A DNA stretch of 64,000 nucleotides from CAYRTD01 sp964528675 (GTDB lineage: Bacteria; Bacteroidota; Bacteroidia; Bacteroidales; GCA-2748055), in the NCBI GenBank assembly GCA_964528675.1, contig CAZGTU010000013.1, positions 1 through 64,000 of the forward strand, read 5' to 3'. The notes below the pieces were generated by a model, which was not told the origin of the DNA, did no database searches, and saw only the letters and a program-made list of their open reading frames with translations. A program made the position numbers and the translations under genes. Below, piece by piece: positions 53,756 through 62,925 of this stretch (positions are counted from its first letter, which is position 1; each line of letters starts with the position of its first letter).

Positions 53756-55576
53756 ATGAAAAAAAAAAATAATCTCACGCCCAATCTAATTATTTCACTT
53801 TCTGCCATAATTGTGGCAGGAACATTTTCCTGTGTTCAGGATAAAAGACAGGTGCAAAAACCTAATTTTATCATCATCCAGATGGATGACCTGGGATATT
53901 CCGATCTCGGAACACATGGAAATGAATTGATCGAAACACCTGTGCTGGATGATTTTGCCGATAAATCCGTACAGTTCAGCAATTTTTATGTTAATCCGGT
54001 ATGTGCGCCCACCCGTGCTTCATTATTAACCGGGAGACATTTTTTAAAGACCGGAGTTTCCCATGTTCACGGGGGCAAAGACCATCTGAATCTGGAGGAA
54101 CGTACCTTTGCTGATATTTTCAGAGAAGAGGGCTATGCCACCGGAATATGGGGAAAGTGGCACAGCGGAACAGCCGATGGCTACCTGCCGTGGCAGAGAG
54201 GATTCCAGGAAGCCTTTATGGCCCAACTATATAAACATCGGGAATCCCAGGGTGAGTATAATGGTAAATTCGTAGAAACAGGGAAGTGGGCAGATGATGC
54301 AATCGTTGATTATGCCCTCGATTTTATCAAAAGAAATCAGGAAAATCCTTTTGTTGCCTATCTGAGTTTTCTTACCTGTCATAGTCCCCTTGATGCACCT
54401 GAAGAAATTGTCGACAAATATATGGTCAAAGGCCTTTCAAAAAATCTTGCTACCCTTTATGCAATGATTGATCATGCAGACAGAAGTCTTGGAAGATTTT
54501 TAAGCGAACTGGAAAATCTGGACATTCTTGATCACACCATCATCTTTTTTATGAGCGATAATGGTCCGGCCATAGAAAATGCTGCTCTCACCGACGAAGA
54601 TCGTGCAATCAGATATGTGAATGATCTGAGGGGACACAAGGGAAATATATGGGAAAATGGCATACTTTCCCCTTTGTTTGTTTACCAGGAGGGAAGATTC
54701 GAGAAAAATGAAGTGAATGCTGTAGCAGACGTTACGGATATTTTACCCACCATGATGGAACTGGCAGATATTCGAATGGATCCTGAAAATCTTCCACTTG
54801 ACGGGATATCCTTCCTTAACCTGCTTGATGGTGAAGAAAAGGATCATGACAAGGTTTCTTATAATTACGCAAATCCAGGCTGGCCTCCTACGGATAAACC
54901 CTGGACTCCTGAAGGGGTGGAAGATGAATACCGTCCGGTAATCCCGGATGCAAAAGATACAATTGAAGTTAAGAATCAGATCATTTCCGTGCGTAAAGGA
55001 AAATTTAAACTTTTACAGAATCCTGCAATTTATCCGGGAAGCCCGGAGCCGGTTAATTCTTTTGTGTTAATTGACATCGAAGCCGACCGTCAGGAGGATG
55101 TTAATCTTATTGACAGGCATCAGGATATTTATAAAGAAATGCGCATTCTTCTTCATAACTGGTTCGGTGAGATCAAGAAATCGGAACATTCATTTGCCAT
55201 GCCGGTTTTCATGGTTTCAGGTGATAAAGAGAGCATTATTTTTGCCAAAGCCCCATATTTTATCAGCGATGAATTAAAAAATGCATTCAACTATCTTGGA
55301 AACTGGCAGAAGGGGAGCAAAGCTGTTTACGAAATTTCTTCTGCAGGAGAAATCAAGGTGAGAATAAATCTTGAATTTAAAGGAGAAAGACCGGAAAATA
55401 CCCTGTTGAGCTTTTCTTTGAATGACAGGGAAAAGTTGGTTTTTAATACGGATGAATACATTTCAGAACCGGTCCTGATTCCGGCAGGCAAACATATGTT
55501 CTTAATTAGCTGTGAAGAAACCGAAGAACCCGGGTTTGCTCTCGATCAGGTTATACTGACTCCTTTAGAAGAATAG
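53756..55576 (+). CDS. S1-family sulfatase, lipoprotein
   Basis: A 606-residue arylsulfatase-type enzyme with lipobox (TFSC, Cys26). The metal-binding Asp pair is in IIIQMDDLGYSDLG (Asp44, Asp45), and the formylglycine signature is NPVCAPTRASLLTGR with Cys83 to be converted by a maturation enzyme. Further conserved regions are WGKWHSG, HSPLDAP and FFMSDNGP, and HKGNIWENGILSP. A C-terminal extension (about 480-606) looks like an extra beta domain. It removes sulfate ester groups from a glycan, indicating that the target polysaccharide is sulfated. It is the third gene of the plus-strand operon. Confidence 0.92.
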   Translation: MKKKNNLTPNLIISLSAIIVAGTFSCVQDKRQVQKPNFIIIQMDDLGYSDLGTHGNELIETPVLDDFADKSVQFSNFYVNPVCAPTRASLLTGRHFLKTGVSHVHGGKDHLNLEERTFADIFREEGYATGIWGKWHSGTADGYLPWQRGFQEAFMAQLYKHRESQGEYNGKFVETGKWADDAIVDYALDFIKRNQENPFVAYLSFLTCHSPLDAPEEIVDKYMVKGLSKNLATLYAMIDHADRSLGRFLSELENLDILDHTIIFFMSDNGPAIENAALTDEDRAIRYVNDLRGHKGNIWENGILSPLFVYQEGRFEKNEVNAVADVTDILPTMMELADIRMDPENLPLDGISFLNLLDGEEKDHDKVSYNYANPGWPPTDKPWTPEGVEDEYRPVIPDAKDTIEVKNQIISVRKGKFKLLQNPAIYPGSPEPVNSFVLIDIEADRQEDVNLIDRHQDIYKEMRILLHNWFGEIKKSEHSFAMPVFMVSGDKESIIFAKAPYFISDELKNAFNYLGNWQKGSKAVYEISSAGEIKVRINLEFKGERPENTLLSFSLNDREKLVFNTDEYISEPVLIPAGKHMFLISCEETEEPGFALDQVILTPLEE

Positions 55577-55658
55577 GGGAAATTCGCTGTTTATACTCAT
55601 TAGTTCTTTTCAGTTTATGAATCCTGTGGATATATAAATACATGATAATCGAAAAGCC

Positions 55659-56387
55659 ATGAAATTCTTAAAAATCTGTTTCATTCTGGTTTCTATATTA
55701 TTTTTCTCATGTAAGGATACAGGAGAAATAATAAATGAAGATGCATACAGAAAGAATGAAGCATTGCCATGGCAAGCCTATACTTATTCCGGCGACAGCC
55801 TGAGGCAAATTGCCATGCCGGTTGGAGGAATTGGTACCGGAAATGCGTTGATAGGTGGAAGGGGAAACATTCTTGAATGAGAGATTTTTGGCAAGGCCGA
55901 CAGGGATGAGCTTCCTCCGTATATGACTTTTTTTGCCATGCATATTGAAACTGCTGATGGAAAAAAAATTAACCGGATACTTGAAGGCCAAATGAGAGAT
56001 GATTATCCCAATCCATTTGGAGTACCACGCCAGCAACTGCCCGGAATTCCCAGATTTCAAAAATGTACATTCATCACCGACTTCCCGTTTGGCAGGGTTA
56101 TTTTGAATGATGAAAATATCCCGCTAAGGGCTTATCTTAAGACATGGAATCCTTTTATACCACTTGAAAGTGATTTTTCAAGTGTTCCAATGGCAAATTT
56201 TGACTGGAATTTTGAGAATCTCACTGAAGATAGTTTAAAAACCACGATAGCCTTTAATTTCGGAAATCCTTTTGCTGATTACCTGGATCCCGGGGAGGAT
56301 ATATCTCAATGGACGATTGCCATAATGGCTTATGCCTTTTTCCACATTCTCCCAACAAAGTCTCCCTCTGGTCCAACATTCCCATAA
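55659..56387 (+). pseudogene. Broken and truncated GH116-family glycosidase gene
   Basis: The frame opens with a lipoprotein signal (LFFSC, Cys18) and the GH116 (GBA2-like) N-terminal motif AMPVGGIGTGNALIGGRGNILE. An in-frame TGA at 55878-55880 stands where the family has Trp (before EIFGKADRDELPP), probably TGG to TGA. The same frame then continues with matching sequence (MTFFAMHIETADGKK, RVILNDENIPLRAYLKTWNPF, NFENLTEDSLKTTIAFNFGNP) but loses similarity after about 56300 and stops at 56387. A full GH116 enzyme is about 800 residues or more, so the catalytic domain is missing. Confidence 0.8.
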
Positions 56388-56489
56388 ACCCCTTAAAATT
56401 AAACCTTTCAGGCACAAAGAATGCTAAAAGGATTAATATTATTAACATTAAAATGCTTATAAATTAAAGTTAAATGAATGTTTCTGCTT

Positions 56490-56518
56490 TTGAATTGTAA
56501 TATAATCATCTATATTTG
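56490..56518 (+). promoter_or_regulatory. Promoter of the gltB leader
   Basis: TTG at 56490-56492 (within TTTTG) and TATATTTG at 56511-56518 match the Bacteroidetes -33/-7 pattern with an 18-base spacer. Transcription would begin near 56524, about 15 bases before the leader peptide start. Confidence 0.6.
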
Positions 56519-56538
56519 CAGATAAAGTTTAGTTTATA

Positions 56539-56598
56539 ATGATGATTAAAAGGCATACCAGACTAATGTTATTGATTAAGATTCTTAATCTAGGATGA
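56539..56598 (+). CDS. Candidate gltB leader peptide (19 residues)
   Basis: ATG at 56539 to TGA at 56596-56598 encodes MMIKRHTRLMLLIKILNLG. It is rich in Leu (five codons: CTA, TTA, TTG, CTT, CTA) and Ile (three), mostly in the second half. It begins shortly after a good promoter and ends in the segment that can form the antiterminator. It is too short to be a functional protein and fits the role of a regulatory leader peptide. Confidence 0.5.
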   Translation: MMIKRHTRLMLLIKILNLG

Positions 56599-56660
56599 GA
56601 ATGGTAAATCATTATTTGAAAGCAAAAAACCGTTCTCAGTACATTCAGAACGGTTTTTTT
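56596..56660 (+). promoter_or_regulatory. Terminator/antiterminator (attenuator) in the gltB leader
   Basis: Terminator: 56624-56636 pairs with 56647-56659 in a 13-bp perfect stem (core CCGTTCT/AGAACGG), with a 10-base loop and a T-run to 56660. Antiterminator: TGAGAATGG (56596-56604) can pair with CCGTTCTCA (56630-56638), nine pairs including one G-U, which would break the terminator 5' arm. Its first three bases are the leader peptide stop codon, so a ribosome finishing the leader would cover it and let the terminator form, while one stalled in the Leu/Ile-rich part would leave it free. The terminator ends 20 bases before gltB. Confidence 0.65.
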
Positions 56661-56680
56661 ATGTACAAAAAAGGGGAAAA

Positions 56681-59600
56681 ATGAACAATCTGAAAAGACC
56701 TGATCGACAGGGACTGTATAGTCCCGAATTTGAACATGAAAATTGTGGAATTGGATTTGTTACGCATCTAAAAGGGAAAAAGTCTCATGATATTATTGAA
56801 AAGGGACTGGAAACCCTGGAGAATATGACACACCGGGGAGCAGAGGGAGCTGACAGTAAAACCGGTGACGGGGCAGGTATTCTGGTTCAGATCCCTCGTG
56901 ATTTTTATCTTATCCAGGGATATGCACTTCCTCCTGAAGGACAATTTGGAACGGGTATTATATTCCTTCCCAGGGAAAAAGCCGAAGCGGCAAAATGTAA
57001 AGAGGTGCTGGTGGATTTGATTGTCAAAGAAAATATCGAAGTCATTGGTTTCAGGGACGTTCCAAAGGATAATTCCACCATTGGTGAAGTGGCTAAAGCT
57101 GCCGAGCCTGCCATGGAGCAAATCCTTCTTGGTGCTGATATGGATCAGGACACACTGGAGCGTAAGTTGTACATTATTCGGAAGAAAGCCGAAAAACTGA
57201 TCTCTGGTTCAGAACTGAAAGAAAAGCATCTGTTCTATATTTGCTCTCTCTCTACACGTGTACTTATTTATAAAGGAATGCTCACTTCAGAGCAGTTAAG
57301 AGAGTATTATCTGGATCTGCAGGACAAAAGATTCCAGAGTGCTATTGCTCTTGTGCACTCACGTTTCAGCACCAATACCTTCCCATCCTGGGATCTTGCA
57401 CAACCTTTTCGTATGCTGGCCCACAATGGTGAGATCAATACTGTTAAAGGGAATCGTTTCTGGATGGAAGCAAGGGAGTCAGTTCTGGAATCGGATGTGC
57501 TTGGTGATTTAAAAGAAATTTATCCAATCATAGAGCCTGAAAAGAGTGACTCAGCTTCCCTGGATAATGTGCTTGAGTTTCTTGTTATGAGCGGGAAATC
57601 ACTTCCCCATGCACTTGCCATGCTAATTCCGGAATCCTGGAATACCAAAAATCCCATTCCTCCAAAGCTGAGGGCATTTTATGAATATTATTCCACCCTG
57701 ATGGAGCCATGGGATGGACCTGCATCGCTAATCATAACAGATGGAAGGTATATTGGAGGAACGCTTGATCGTAATGGATTACGTCCATCCCGCTATGTCA
57801 TAACAGAAGACGATATTATCGTAATGGGTTCAGAGGTTGGCGTTCAAAGCTTTGAAGCCGGGAAAATCAGGGAAAAAGGCCGTTTGCGTCCCGGTAAAAT
57901 GTTACTTATCGATACAAAGGAGGGTGTTATCCATCGCAATGATGAATTAAAAGAAAAACTGGCCAATCAAAATCCCTATGCAGAATGGATTGAAAAAAAC
58001 ATGGTCACCCTCGATGAGATTGAAAGTGGTCAGACCCTTACCCCTGAACTCAACGATAAGCATGAATTGTACCTGCGAGCTTTTAATTATACCAGGGAGG
58101 ATATTGAAACCCTGATTAAGCCCATGGCTGAAGTTGGTCAGGAACCAATTGGTTCTATGGGAAACGATACCCCGCTTGCCGTACTTTCACGTAAACGGCA
58201 GCGACTTTTTAATTATTTTAAACAGTTGTTTGCCCAGGTAACGAATCCTGCCATTGATCCCATAAGGGAAGAGCTGGTGATGAGTCTTACCGGTTATATC
58301 GGATCCGTTCAGGATAATCTGCTGGATGAAATGTCTGATCATGTGAAGATGGTGAAGTTCAAAAGCCCTGTAGTCAGTAATACCACCTTTGAAATCATCA
58401 AAAATCTGACCTACAAAGGATTTTCCAATGCTGTTTTCCCGATTTTGTTTGATGTATCGAAAGGACCGGATGGATTGAAGGAATGCCTTGATCAGCTATG
58501 CAAAGATGCCGAGGAGGCTGTGGACAATGGTAAGAACTATATTATTCTTACAGACCGTAATATTGATAAGGACAAAGCGCCGATCCCCAGCTTACTGGCC
58601 GTATCGGCTGTTCATCATCACCTGATCAATAAGAGGAAAAGAATGCAGGTGGATATAGTCATAGAAACCGGCGAGGCACGTGAAGTTCATCATTTTGCAC
58701 TTCTTTTTGGTTACGGAGCTTCCGTCATCAATCCATACCTGGCATTTTCCGTTGTGGATAAGCTGGTGAAAGAAAAATTAATTCAGCAGGATTATCAAAA
58801 AGCCGAGCAGAATTATATTAAGGCTGTGAATAAAGGTTTATTGAAAATCCTTTCTAAAATGGGTATTTCGACCCTGAGGAGTTACAGGGCTGCCCAGATA
58901 TTTGAAGCAGTTGGAATTAACAGTGAGGTAGTTGAAAAATATTTCACAGGAACCCTCACACGAATTGAAGGTATTGGATTGGAGGAAATTGCAAAAGAAG
59001 TTCTGGATCCACATAATGATGCTTTCTCAGGGAAGGAAGAAGACAACCGGCTTTTTGCCGGAGTATATTCCTATCGCAAATACGGCGAGCATCATGCCTG
59101 GAATCCTGATACCATTGCACTTTTACAATGGGCTGTAAAAACCGGCAATTATCAGAAATACAAAGAATACAGCCAGATAGTGCAGGATCAGAATGCAGCC
59201 CCGGGTTTTTTAAGAGGGTTCTTTAAGCTGAAATCCAATCCCATAGATATCAATGAGGTGGAACCGGTTGAAAATATTACCAGGAGGTTTGTAACCGGTG
59301 CCATGTCTTATGGCTCCATCAGCCGGGAAGCCCATGAAGCCCTGGCCGTGGCAATGAATAAGCTCGGGGGCAGGAGCAATACCGGTGAAGGCGGTGAGGA
59401 CCCGGAAAGGTTCAAAATAAGAGAGGATGGCACCAGCGCCAGAAGTGCCATCAAGCAGGTGGCTTCCGGAAGATTTGGAGTTACCGGGCATTACCTGGTT
59501 AATGCCGATGAACTGCAGATAAAAATTGCCCAGGGGGCAAAGCCTGGTGAGGGCGGACAGCTTCCCGGGCATAAAGTTGACAGGATAATTGCCAAAACCC

Positions 59601-61213
59601 GTTATTCAATTCCGGGTATAACACTTATTTCCCCTCCTCCTCATCATGATATTTATTCCATTGAGGATCTGGCACAGTTGATCTTTGATCTGAAGAATGC
59701 CAACCCACGGGCCAATGTCAGTGTTAAGCTGGTATCCGAAACCGGGGTGGGTACCATTGCTGCCGGTGTTGCCAAAGCAAAAGCCGATCTCATTACCATT
59801 TCCGGTATGGAAGGGGGGACAGGTGCAAGCCCTTCTTCCTCCATAAAACATGCCGGATTGCCACTTGAACTGGGGCTTTCAGAGACACAACAGACCCTGG
59901 TGATGAATAACCTCAGGAAAAATGTTGTTCTCCAGGCCGATGGTCAGTTGAAAACCGGTGTTGATGTTGTGCATGCTGCTTTACTGGGAGCTGAAGAATT
60001 TGGCTTTTCCACTGCCGCCTTGATTTCTCTCGGTTGCATTATGATGAGAAAATGCCATCTGAATACCTGCCCGGTGGGAGTTGCCACCCAGGATCCTGAT
60101 CTGCGTAAACGCTTCAAAGGAAAAGTGGAATACCTTATCAATTATTTCACTTTCATTGCTGAAGAAGTGAGAGAGAAAATGGCAGAAATGGGATTCGCCA
60201 GATTCGAAGATATGATAGGGCGCGCTGACCTTATTGAGCGACGGAAGGATATTGATCACTGGAAAACCAAAAACCTGGATTTTGCCTCAGTATTGCATGT
60301 ACCCGGGGAAGCATCAAAATTCCAGGTTAGACATACTCATTCACAGAAACATAAAATTGATAATGTTCTCGATAAAGATCTGATTATTAAGTCTCAAAAA
60401 TCCATTGAAACAGGCGATAAAGTGGAAATTCGCTTGCCGATAAGCAATACGGACCGCACAACCGGAGCTATGCTTTCAGGCAGGATCTCGGAGAAGTATG
60501 GTTCTGAAGGATTGCCTGAGGGTACAATTAAAAGTACTTTCACTGGCTCTGCAGGTCAGAGTTTCGGTGCCTTCCTGGCAAAAGGAGTGGAATTCAGACT
60601 TGATGGTGATGCAAACGATTACCTGGGAAAAGGCCTGTCCGGAGGACGGATCATTGTAGTTCCTCCAAAAGGATCGAAGTATAAGCCCGAGGAAAATATA
60701 ATAATCGGAAATACCGTGCTTTACGGGGCTACAGGAGGAGAGATCTTTGTAAACGGTGTAGCCGGAGAAAGATTCTGTGTGAGAAATTCGGGGGCCATAG
60801 CCGTTGTGGAAGGCGTTGGCGACCATTGCTGCGAATATATGACCGGGGGACGAACAGTGGTACTGGGGAAAACCGGGAGAAACTTTGCGGCAGGTATGAG
60901 TGGCGGAATTGCCTACGTTCTTAATGTAGATGGAGACTTTGATTACTATTGTAATATGGGGATGGTAGAATTATCCCTTGTTGAGGACAGAAACGATGTC
61001 CATGAATTAAAATCCCTGATAAAAAGACATTATCAACTTACCCAAAGTCCCCTTGCCGGCAGGATTTTAGATGACTGGGAAAACTATATTGATCGTTTTA
61101 TTAAGATCATCCCCTATGAATATAAGAAAGTTATGGAAGAAGAAAAGATCGCCAGACTTCAGAAGAAAATTGACCTGATGGAAAAAGATGTAGAGCATAA
61201 CCAGGTGAGTTGA
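56681..61213 (+). CDS. gltB: Glutamate synthase large (alpha) subunit
   Basis: A 1510-residue enzyme that makes glutamate from glutamine and 2-oxoglutarate. Order: N-terminal class II glutaminase domain, whose nucleophile Cys22 (HENCGIGF) follows a short propeptide; a central domain; the FMN-binding synthase barrel (about 840-1220; TGEGGEDPERF, GAKPGEGGQLPGHKV, SGMEGGTGASP); the 3Fe-4S cluster motif CIMMRKCHLNTCPVGVATQDP, whose three Cys are spaced as C-x5-C-x4-C; and a C-terminal GXGXG beta-helix domain. Length is normal. It is followed after 63 bases by gltD. The leader attenuator upstream implies transcriptional control. Confidence 0.96.
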   Translation: MNNLKRPDRQGLYSPEFEHENCGIGFVTHLKGKKSHDIIEKGLETLENMTHRGAEGADSKTGDGAGILVQIPRDFYLIQGYALPPEGQFGTGIIFLPREKAEAAKCKEVLVDLIVKENIEVIGFRDVPKDNSTIGEVAKAAEPAMEQILLGADMDQDTLERKLYIIRKKAEKLISGSELKEKHLFYICSLSTRVLIYKGMLTSEQLREYYLDLQDKRFQSAIALVHSRFSTNTFPSWDLAQPFRMLAHNGEINTVKGNRFWMEARESVLESDVLGDLKEIYPIIEPEKSDSASLDNVLEFLVMSGKSLPHALAMLIPESWNTKNPIPPKLRAFYEYYSTLMEPWDGPASLIITDGRYIGGTLDRNGLRPSRYVITEDDIIVMGSEVGVQSFEAGKIREKGRLRPGKMLLIDTKEGVIHRNDELKEKLANQNPYAEWIEKNMVTLDEIESGQTLTPELNDKHELYLRAFNYTREDIETLIKPMAEVGQEPIGSMGNDTPLAVLSRKRQRLFNYFKQLFAQVTNPAIDPIREELVMSLTGYIGSVQDNLLDEMSDHVKMVKFKSPVVSNTTFEIIKNLTYKGFSNAVFPILFDVSKGPDGLKECLDQLCKDAEEAVDNGKNYIILTDRNIDKDKAPIPSLLAVSAVHHHLINKRKRMQVDIVIETGEAREVHHFALLFGYGASVINPYLAFSVVDKLVKEKLIQQDYQKAEQNYIKAVNKGLLKILSKMGISTLRSYRAAQIFEAVGINSEVVEKYFTGTLTRIEGIGLEEIAKEVLDPHNDAFSGKEEDNRLFAGVYSYRKYGEHHAWNPDTIALLQWAVKTGNYQKYKEYSQIVQDQNAAPGFLRGFFKLKSNPIDINEVEPVENITRRFVTGAMSYGSISREAHEALAVAMNKLGGRSNTGEGGEDPERFKIREDGTSARSAIKQVASGRFGVTGHYLVNADELQIKIAQGAKPGEGGQLPGHKVDRIIAKTRYSIPGITLISPPPHHDIYSIEDLAQLIFDLKNANPRANVSVKLVSETGVGTIAAGVAKAKADLITISGMEGGTGASPSSSIKHAGLPLELGLSETQQTLVMNNLRKNVVLQADGQLKTGVDVVHAALLGAEEFGFSTAALISLGCIMMRKCHLNTCPVGVATQDPDLRKRFKGKVEYLINYFTFIAEEVREKMAEMGFARFEDMIGRADLIERRKDIDHWKTKNLDFASVLHVPGEASKFQVRHTHSQKHKIDNVLDKDLIIKSQKSIETGDKVEIRLPISNTDRTTGAMLSGRISEKYGSEGLPEGTIKSTFTGSAGQSFGAFLAKGVEFRLDGDANDYLGKGLSGGRIIVVPPKGSKYKPEENIIIGNTVLYGATGGEIFVNGVAGERFCVRNSGAIAVVEGVGDHCCEYMTGGRTVVLGKTGRNFAAGMSGGIAYVLNVDGDFDYYCNMGMVELSLVEDRNDVHELKSLIKRHYQLTQSPLAGRILDDWENYIDRFIKIIPYEYKKVMEEEKIARLQKKIDLMEKDVEHNQVS

Positions 61214-61276
61214 GGCTGGCACGAAAGATTCTTTTCTCTTTGAAACAATCTTGTTTAATAATTAAAAAAGTAAATT

Positions 61277-62698
61277 ATGGCAGATCCAAAAGGATTCATA
61301 AAGATAGAACGGAAAATTGCGGGAAACCGACCCATTAATGAAAGGATATCCGATTATGGCGAAGTTGAACAAACATTGAATTCGGAGGACAGAAAGCTTC
61401 AGGCTGCAAGGTGTATGGATTGTGGAATACCATTTTGCCACTGGGGTTGTCCTGTAGATAACCTGATACCTGAGTGGAATGATATGCTATATAAGGGCGA
61501 ATGGAAAAAGGCCATTGACCTTTTACATTCAACCAACAATTTTCCTGAATTCACCGGAAGAATTTGTCCTGCACCCTGTGAACATTCCTGTGTTCTTAAT
61601 ATCGATGAGGAGCCGGTGACTATTCGTGAGAATGAAGCAGCAATTGTGGAATATGCTTTTGCGCAGGGATATATTGTCCCCAAACCACCCCGGGTCAGGA
61701 CCGGGAAAAAGGTTGCCGTTATTGGCTCAGGTCCTGCCGGTATGGCCTGCGCCGATCAGTTAAATAAAGCCGGGCACATGGTCACTCTTTTTGAAAAGGA
61801 TGATGCTATAGGTGGGCTTTTGCGATATGGTATTCCCGATTTTAAATTGAATAAAATATTTGTTGATCGACGCGTGAACCTTATGATGGAGGAAGGCCTC
61901 CAGATAAGTACCAATACTGAAGTAGGCAAAGATATCAGTGGTAAAGAGCTGTTATCAGAATTTGATGCTGTTTGTCTGGCGGTAGGTTCAATGCAGCCCA
62001 GGGATCTTCCCGTGGAAGGAAGGGATCTGGATGGCATTCACTTTGCTATGGAATTTCTTACACAGCAAAATAAGATCAACCGCGGAATTGAAATTCCTTA
62101 TGATCAACTGATAAATGCCAAAGGACGGGATGTGGTTGTAATTGGGGGAGGTGATACGGGTTCCGATTGCGTAGGAACAGCTATCCGTCAGGGAGCAAAG
62201 ACTGTGACACAGATTGAGATCCTTCCTAAACCTTCCGAAAAAAGGGAGGAAAACAATCCCTGGCCTTATTTCGGAAAAACCTTGAAAACCTCTACCTCAC
62301 ATGAAGAGGGATGTGAAAGAAGATGGAGCCTGGCAACTTCAAGATTTATGGGAAGGCAGCAAAGAGTTCAGCAAATTGAAATGAACAATGTTGAATGGAA
62401 ATCCAACGGTTTTTCACCTCCAGAAATGAAGATTATACCCGGTTCCAGTGAGGTACTTAATGCCGATCTTGTATTGCTTGCCATGGGATTTGTACATCCT
62501 GTGCATGAAGGTCTTCTAAATGAGCTTGGTCTAGATTATACGGATCGAAAAAACATCAGAATTAATGGTCAGTATATTACCAGCAAGGAAAAAGTTTTTG
62601 CTGCAGGTGATTCTGTCATGGGCGCCAGCCTTGTGGTAAGTGCCATCCATTCAGGACGTGAAGCAGCAAAACATATTCATAATTTTTTAAGAGATTAG
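61277..62698 (+). CDS. gltD: Glutamate synthase small (beta) subunit
   Basis: A 473-residue NAD(P)H-oxidising partner of GltB. The N-terminal Cys motifs CMDCGIPFCHWGCPV and CPAPCEHSC bind the 4Fe-4S clusters. The FAD-binding motif is VIGSGPAGMACADQL (about 150-165), and the NADPH-binding motif is VIGGGDTGSDC (about 290-300). The final FAD segment is VFAAGDSVMGASLVVSAIHSGREAA. Length and order are standard. It provides electrons for reductive glutamate formation and lies in an operon with gltB. Confidence 0.95.
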   Translation: MADPKGFIKIERKIAGNRPINERISDYGEVEQTLNSEDRKLQAARCMDCGIPFCHWGCPVDNLIPEWNDMLYKGEWKKAIDLLHSTNNFPEFTGRICPAPCEHSCVLNIDEEPVTIRENEAAIVEYAFAQGYIVPKPPRVRTGKKVAVIGSGPAGMACADQLNKAGHMVTLFEKDDAIGGLLRYGIPDFKLNKIFVDRRVNLMMEEGLQISTNTEVGKDISGKELLSEFDAVCLAVGSMQPRDLPVEGRDLDGIHFAMEFLTQQNKINRGIEIPYDQLINAKGRDVVVIGGGDTGSDCVGTAIRQGAKTVTQIEILPKPSEKREENNPWPYFGKTLKTSTSHEEGCERRWSLATSRFMGRQQRVQQIEMNNVEWKSNGFSPPEMKIIPGSSEVLNADLVLLAMGFVHPVHEGLLNELGLDYTDRKNIRINGQYITSKEKVFAAGDSVMGASLVVSAIHSGREAAKHIHNFLRD

Positions 62699-62719
62699 CA
62701 CTAAAATTATATCCGTTGC

Positions 62720-62749
62720 TTGCGTTTTTTAAATTTATTACTACTTTTG
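62720..62749 (+). promoter_or_regulatory. Promoter of the trp leader
   Basis: TTG at 62720-62722 and TACTTTTG at 62742-62749 fit TTG-N19-TAnnTTTG exactly. Transcription would start at about 62753-62756, leaving only a few bases before the leader peptide ATG at 62760, so the leader may be translated in a nearly leaderless way. Confidence 0.65.
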
Positions 62750-62759
62750 AAAACAAATC

Positions 62760-62819
62760 ATGAATACAACTATAACATATACCCGTTGGTGGTGGCACTT
62801 TTATCAGGAAGGGTCGTAA
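62760..62819 (+). CDS. trpL: Trp leader peptide with three consecutive Trp codons
   Basis: ATG at 62760 to TAA at 62817-62819 encodes MNTTITYTRWWWHFYQEGS. Three TGG codons in a row (62787-62795) are rare by chance and are the signature of tryptophan attenuation leaders. The peptide lies between a consensus promoter and a terminator hairpin, upstream of a tryptophan synthase beta-chain gene. Its last codons (GGG TCG TAA) form the antiterminator strand. The symbol is given by analogy with other trp leaders. Confidence 0.85.
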   Translation: MNTTITYTRWWWHFYQEGS

Positions 62820-62883
62820 GCAACGTGTATATATGTTATAAACAGAATATAGAAGGCAGGTTGATTACGACCTGCCTTTTTTT
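62773..62883 (+). promoter_or_regulatory. Tryptophan attenuator: terminator, antiterminator and leader stem
   Basis: Terminator: AAGGCAGGT (62853-62861) pairs with ACCTGCCTT (62870-62878), with an 8-base loop and T-run to 62883. Antiterminator: GGTCGTAA (62812-62819) is perfectly complementary to TTACGACC (62865-62872), which spans the loop and 3' arm of the terminator. A further stem pairs TAACATATA (62773-62781) and CGTTG (62784-62788) with TATATGTTA (62830-62838) and CAACG (62821-62825). A ribosome stalled at the Trp codons would leave 62812-62819 free and prevent termination; one reaching the TAA would cover it and allow termination. The terminator ends 43 bases before the trpB2-type gene. 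Confidence 0.85.
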
Positions 62884-62925
62884 CGTTTTAATCAACTTAA
62901 GTTAAACCCTCTTAAAAAAAGAAAA

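Noticed and set aside
55878..55880. TGA read as tryptophan (recoding) in the GH116 frame
   Set aside because: Other genes in the window use TGA as a normal stop, and this frame is also truncated at its 3' end, so mutation is the simpler explanation.
62854..62883. Terminator of gltBD rather than an attenuator
   Set aside because: It lies downstream of a consensus promoter and Trp-rich leader frame, and its loop and 3' arm are complementary to the leader end. It could also stop read-through from gltD, but that does not explain the leader.
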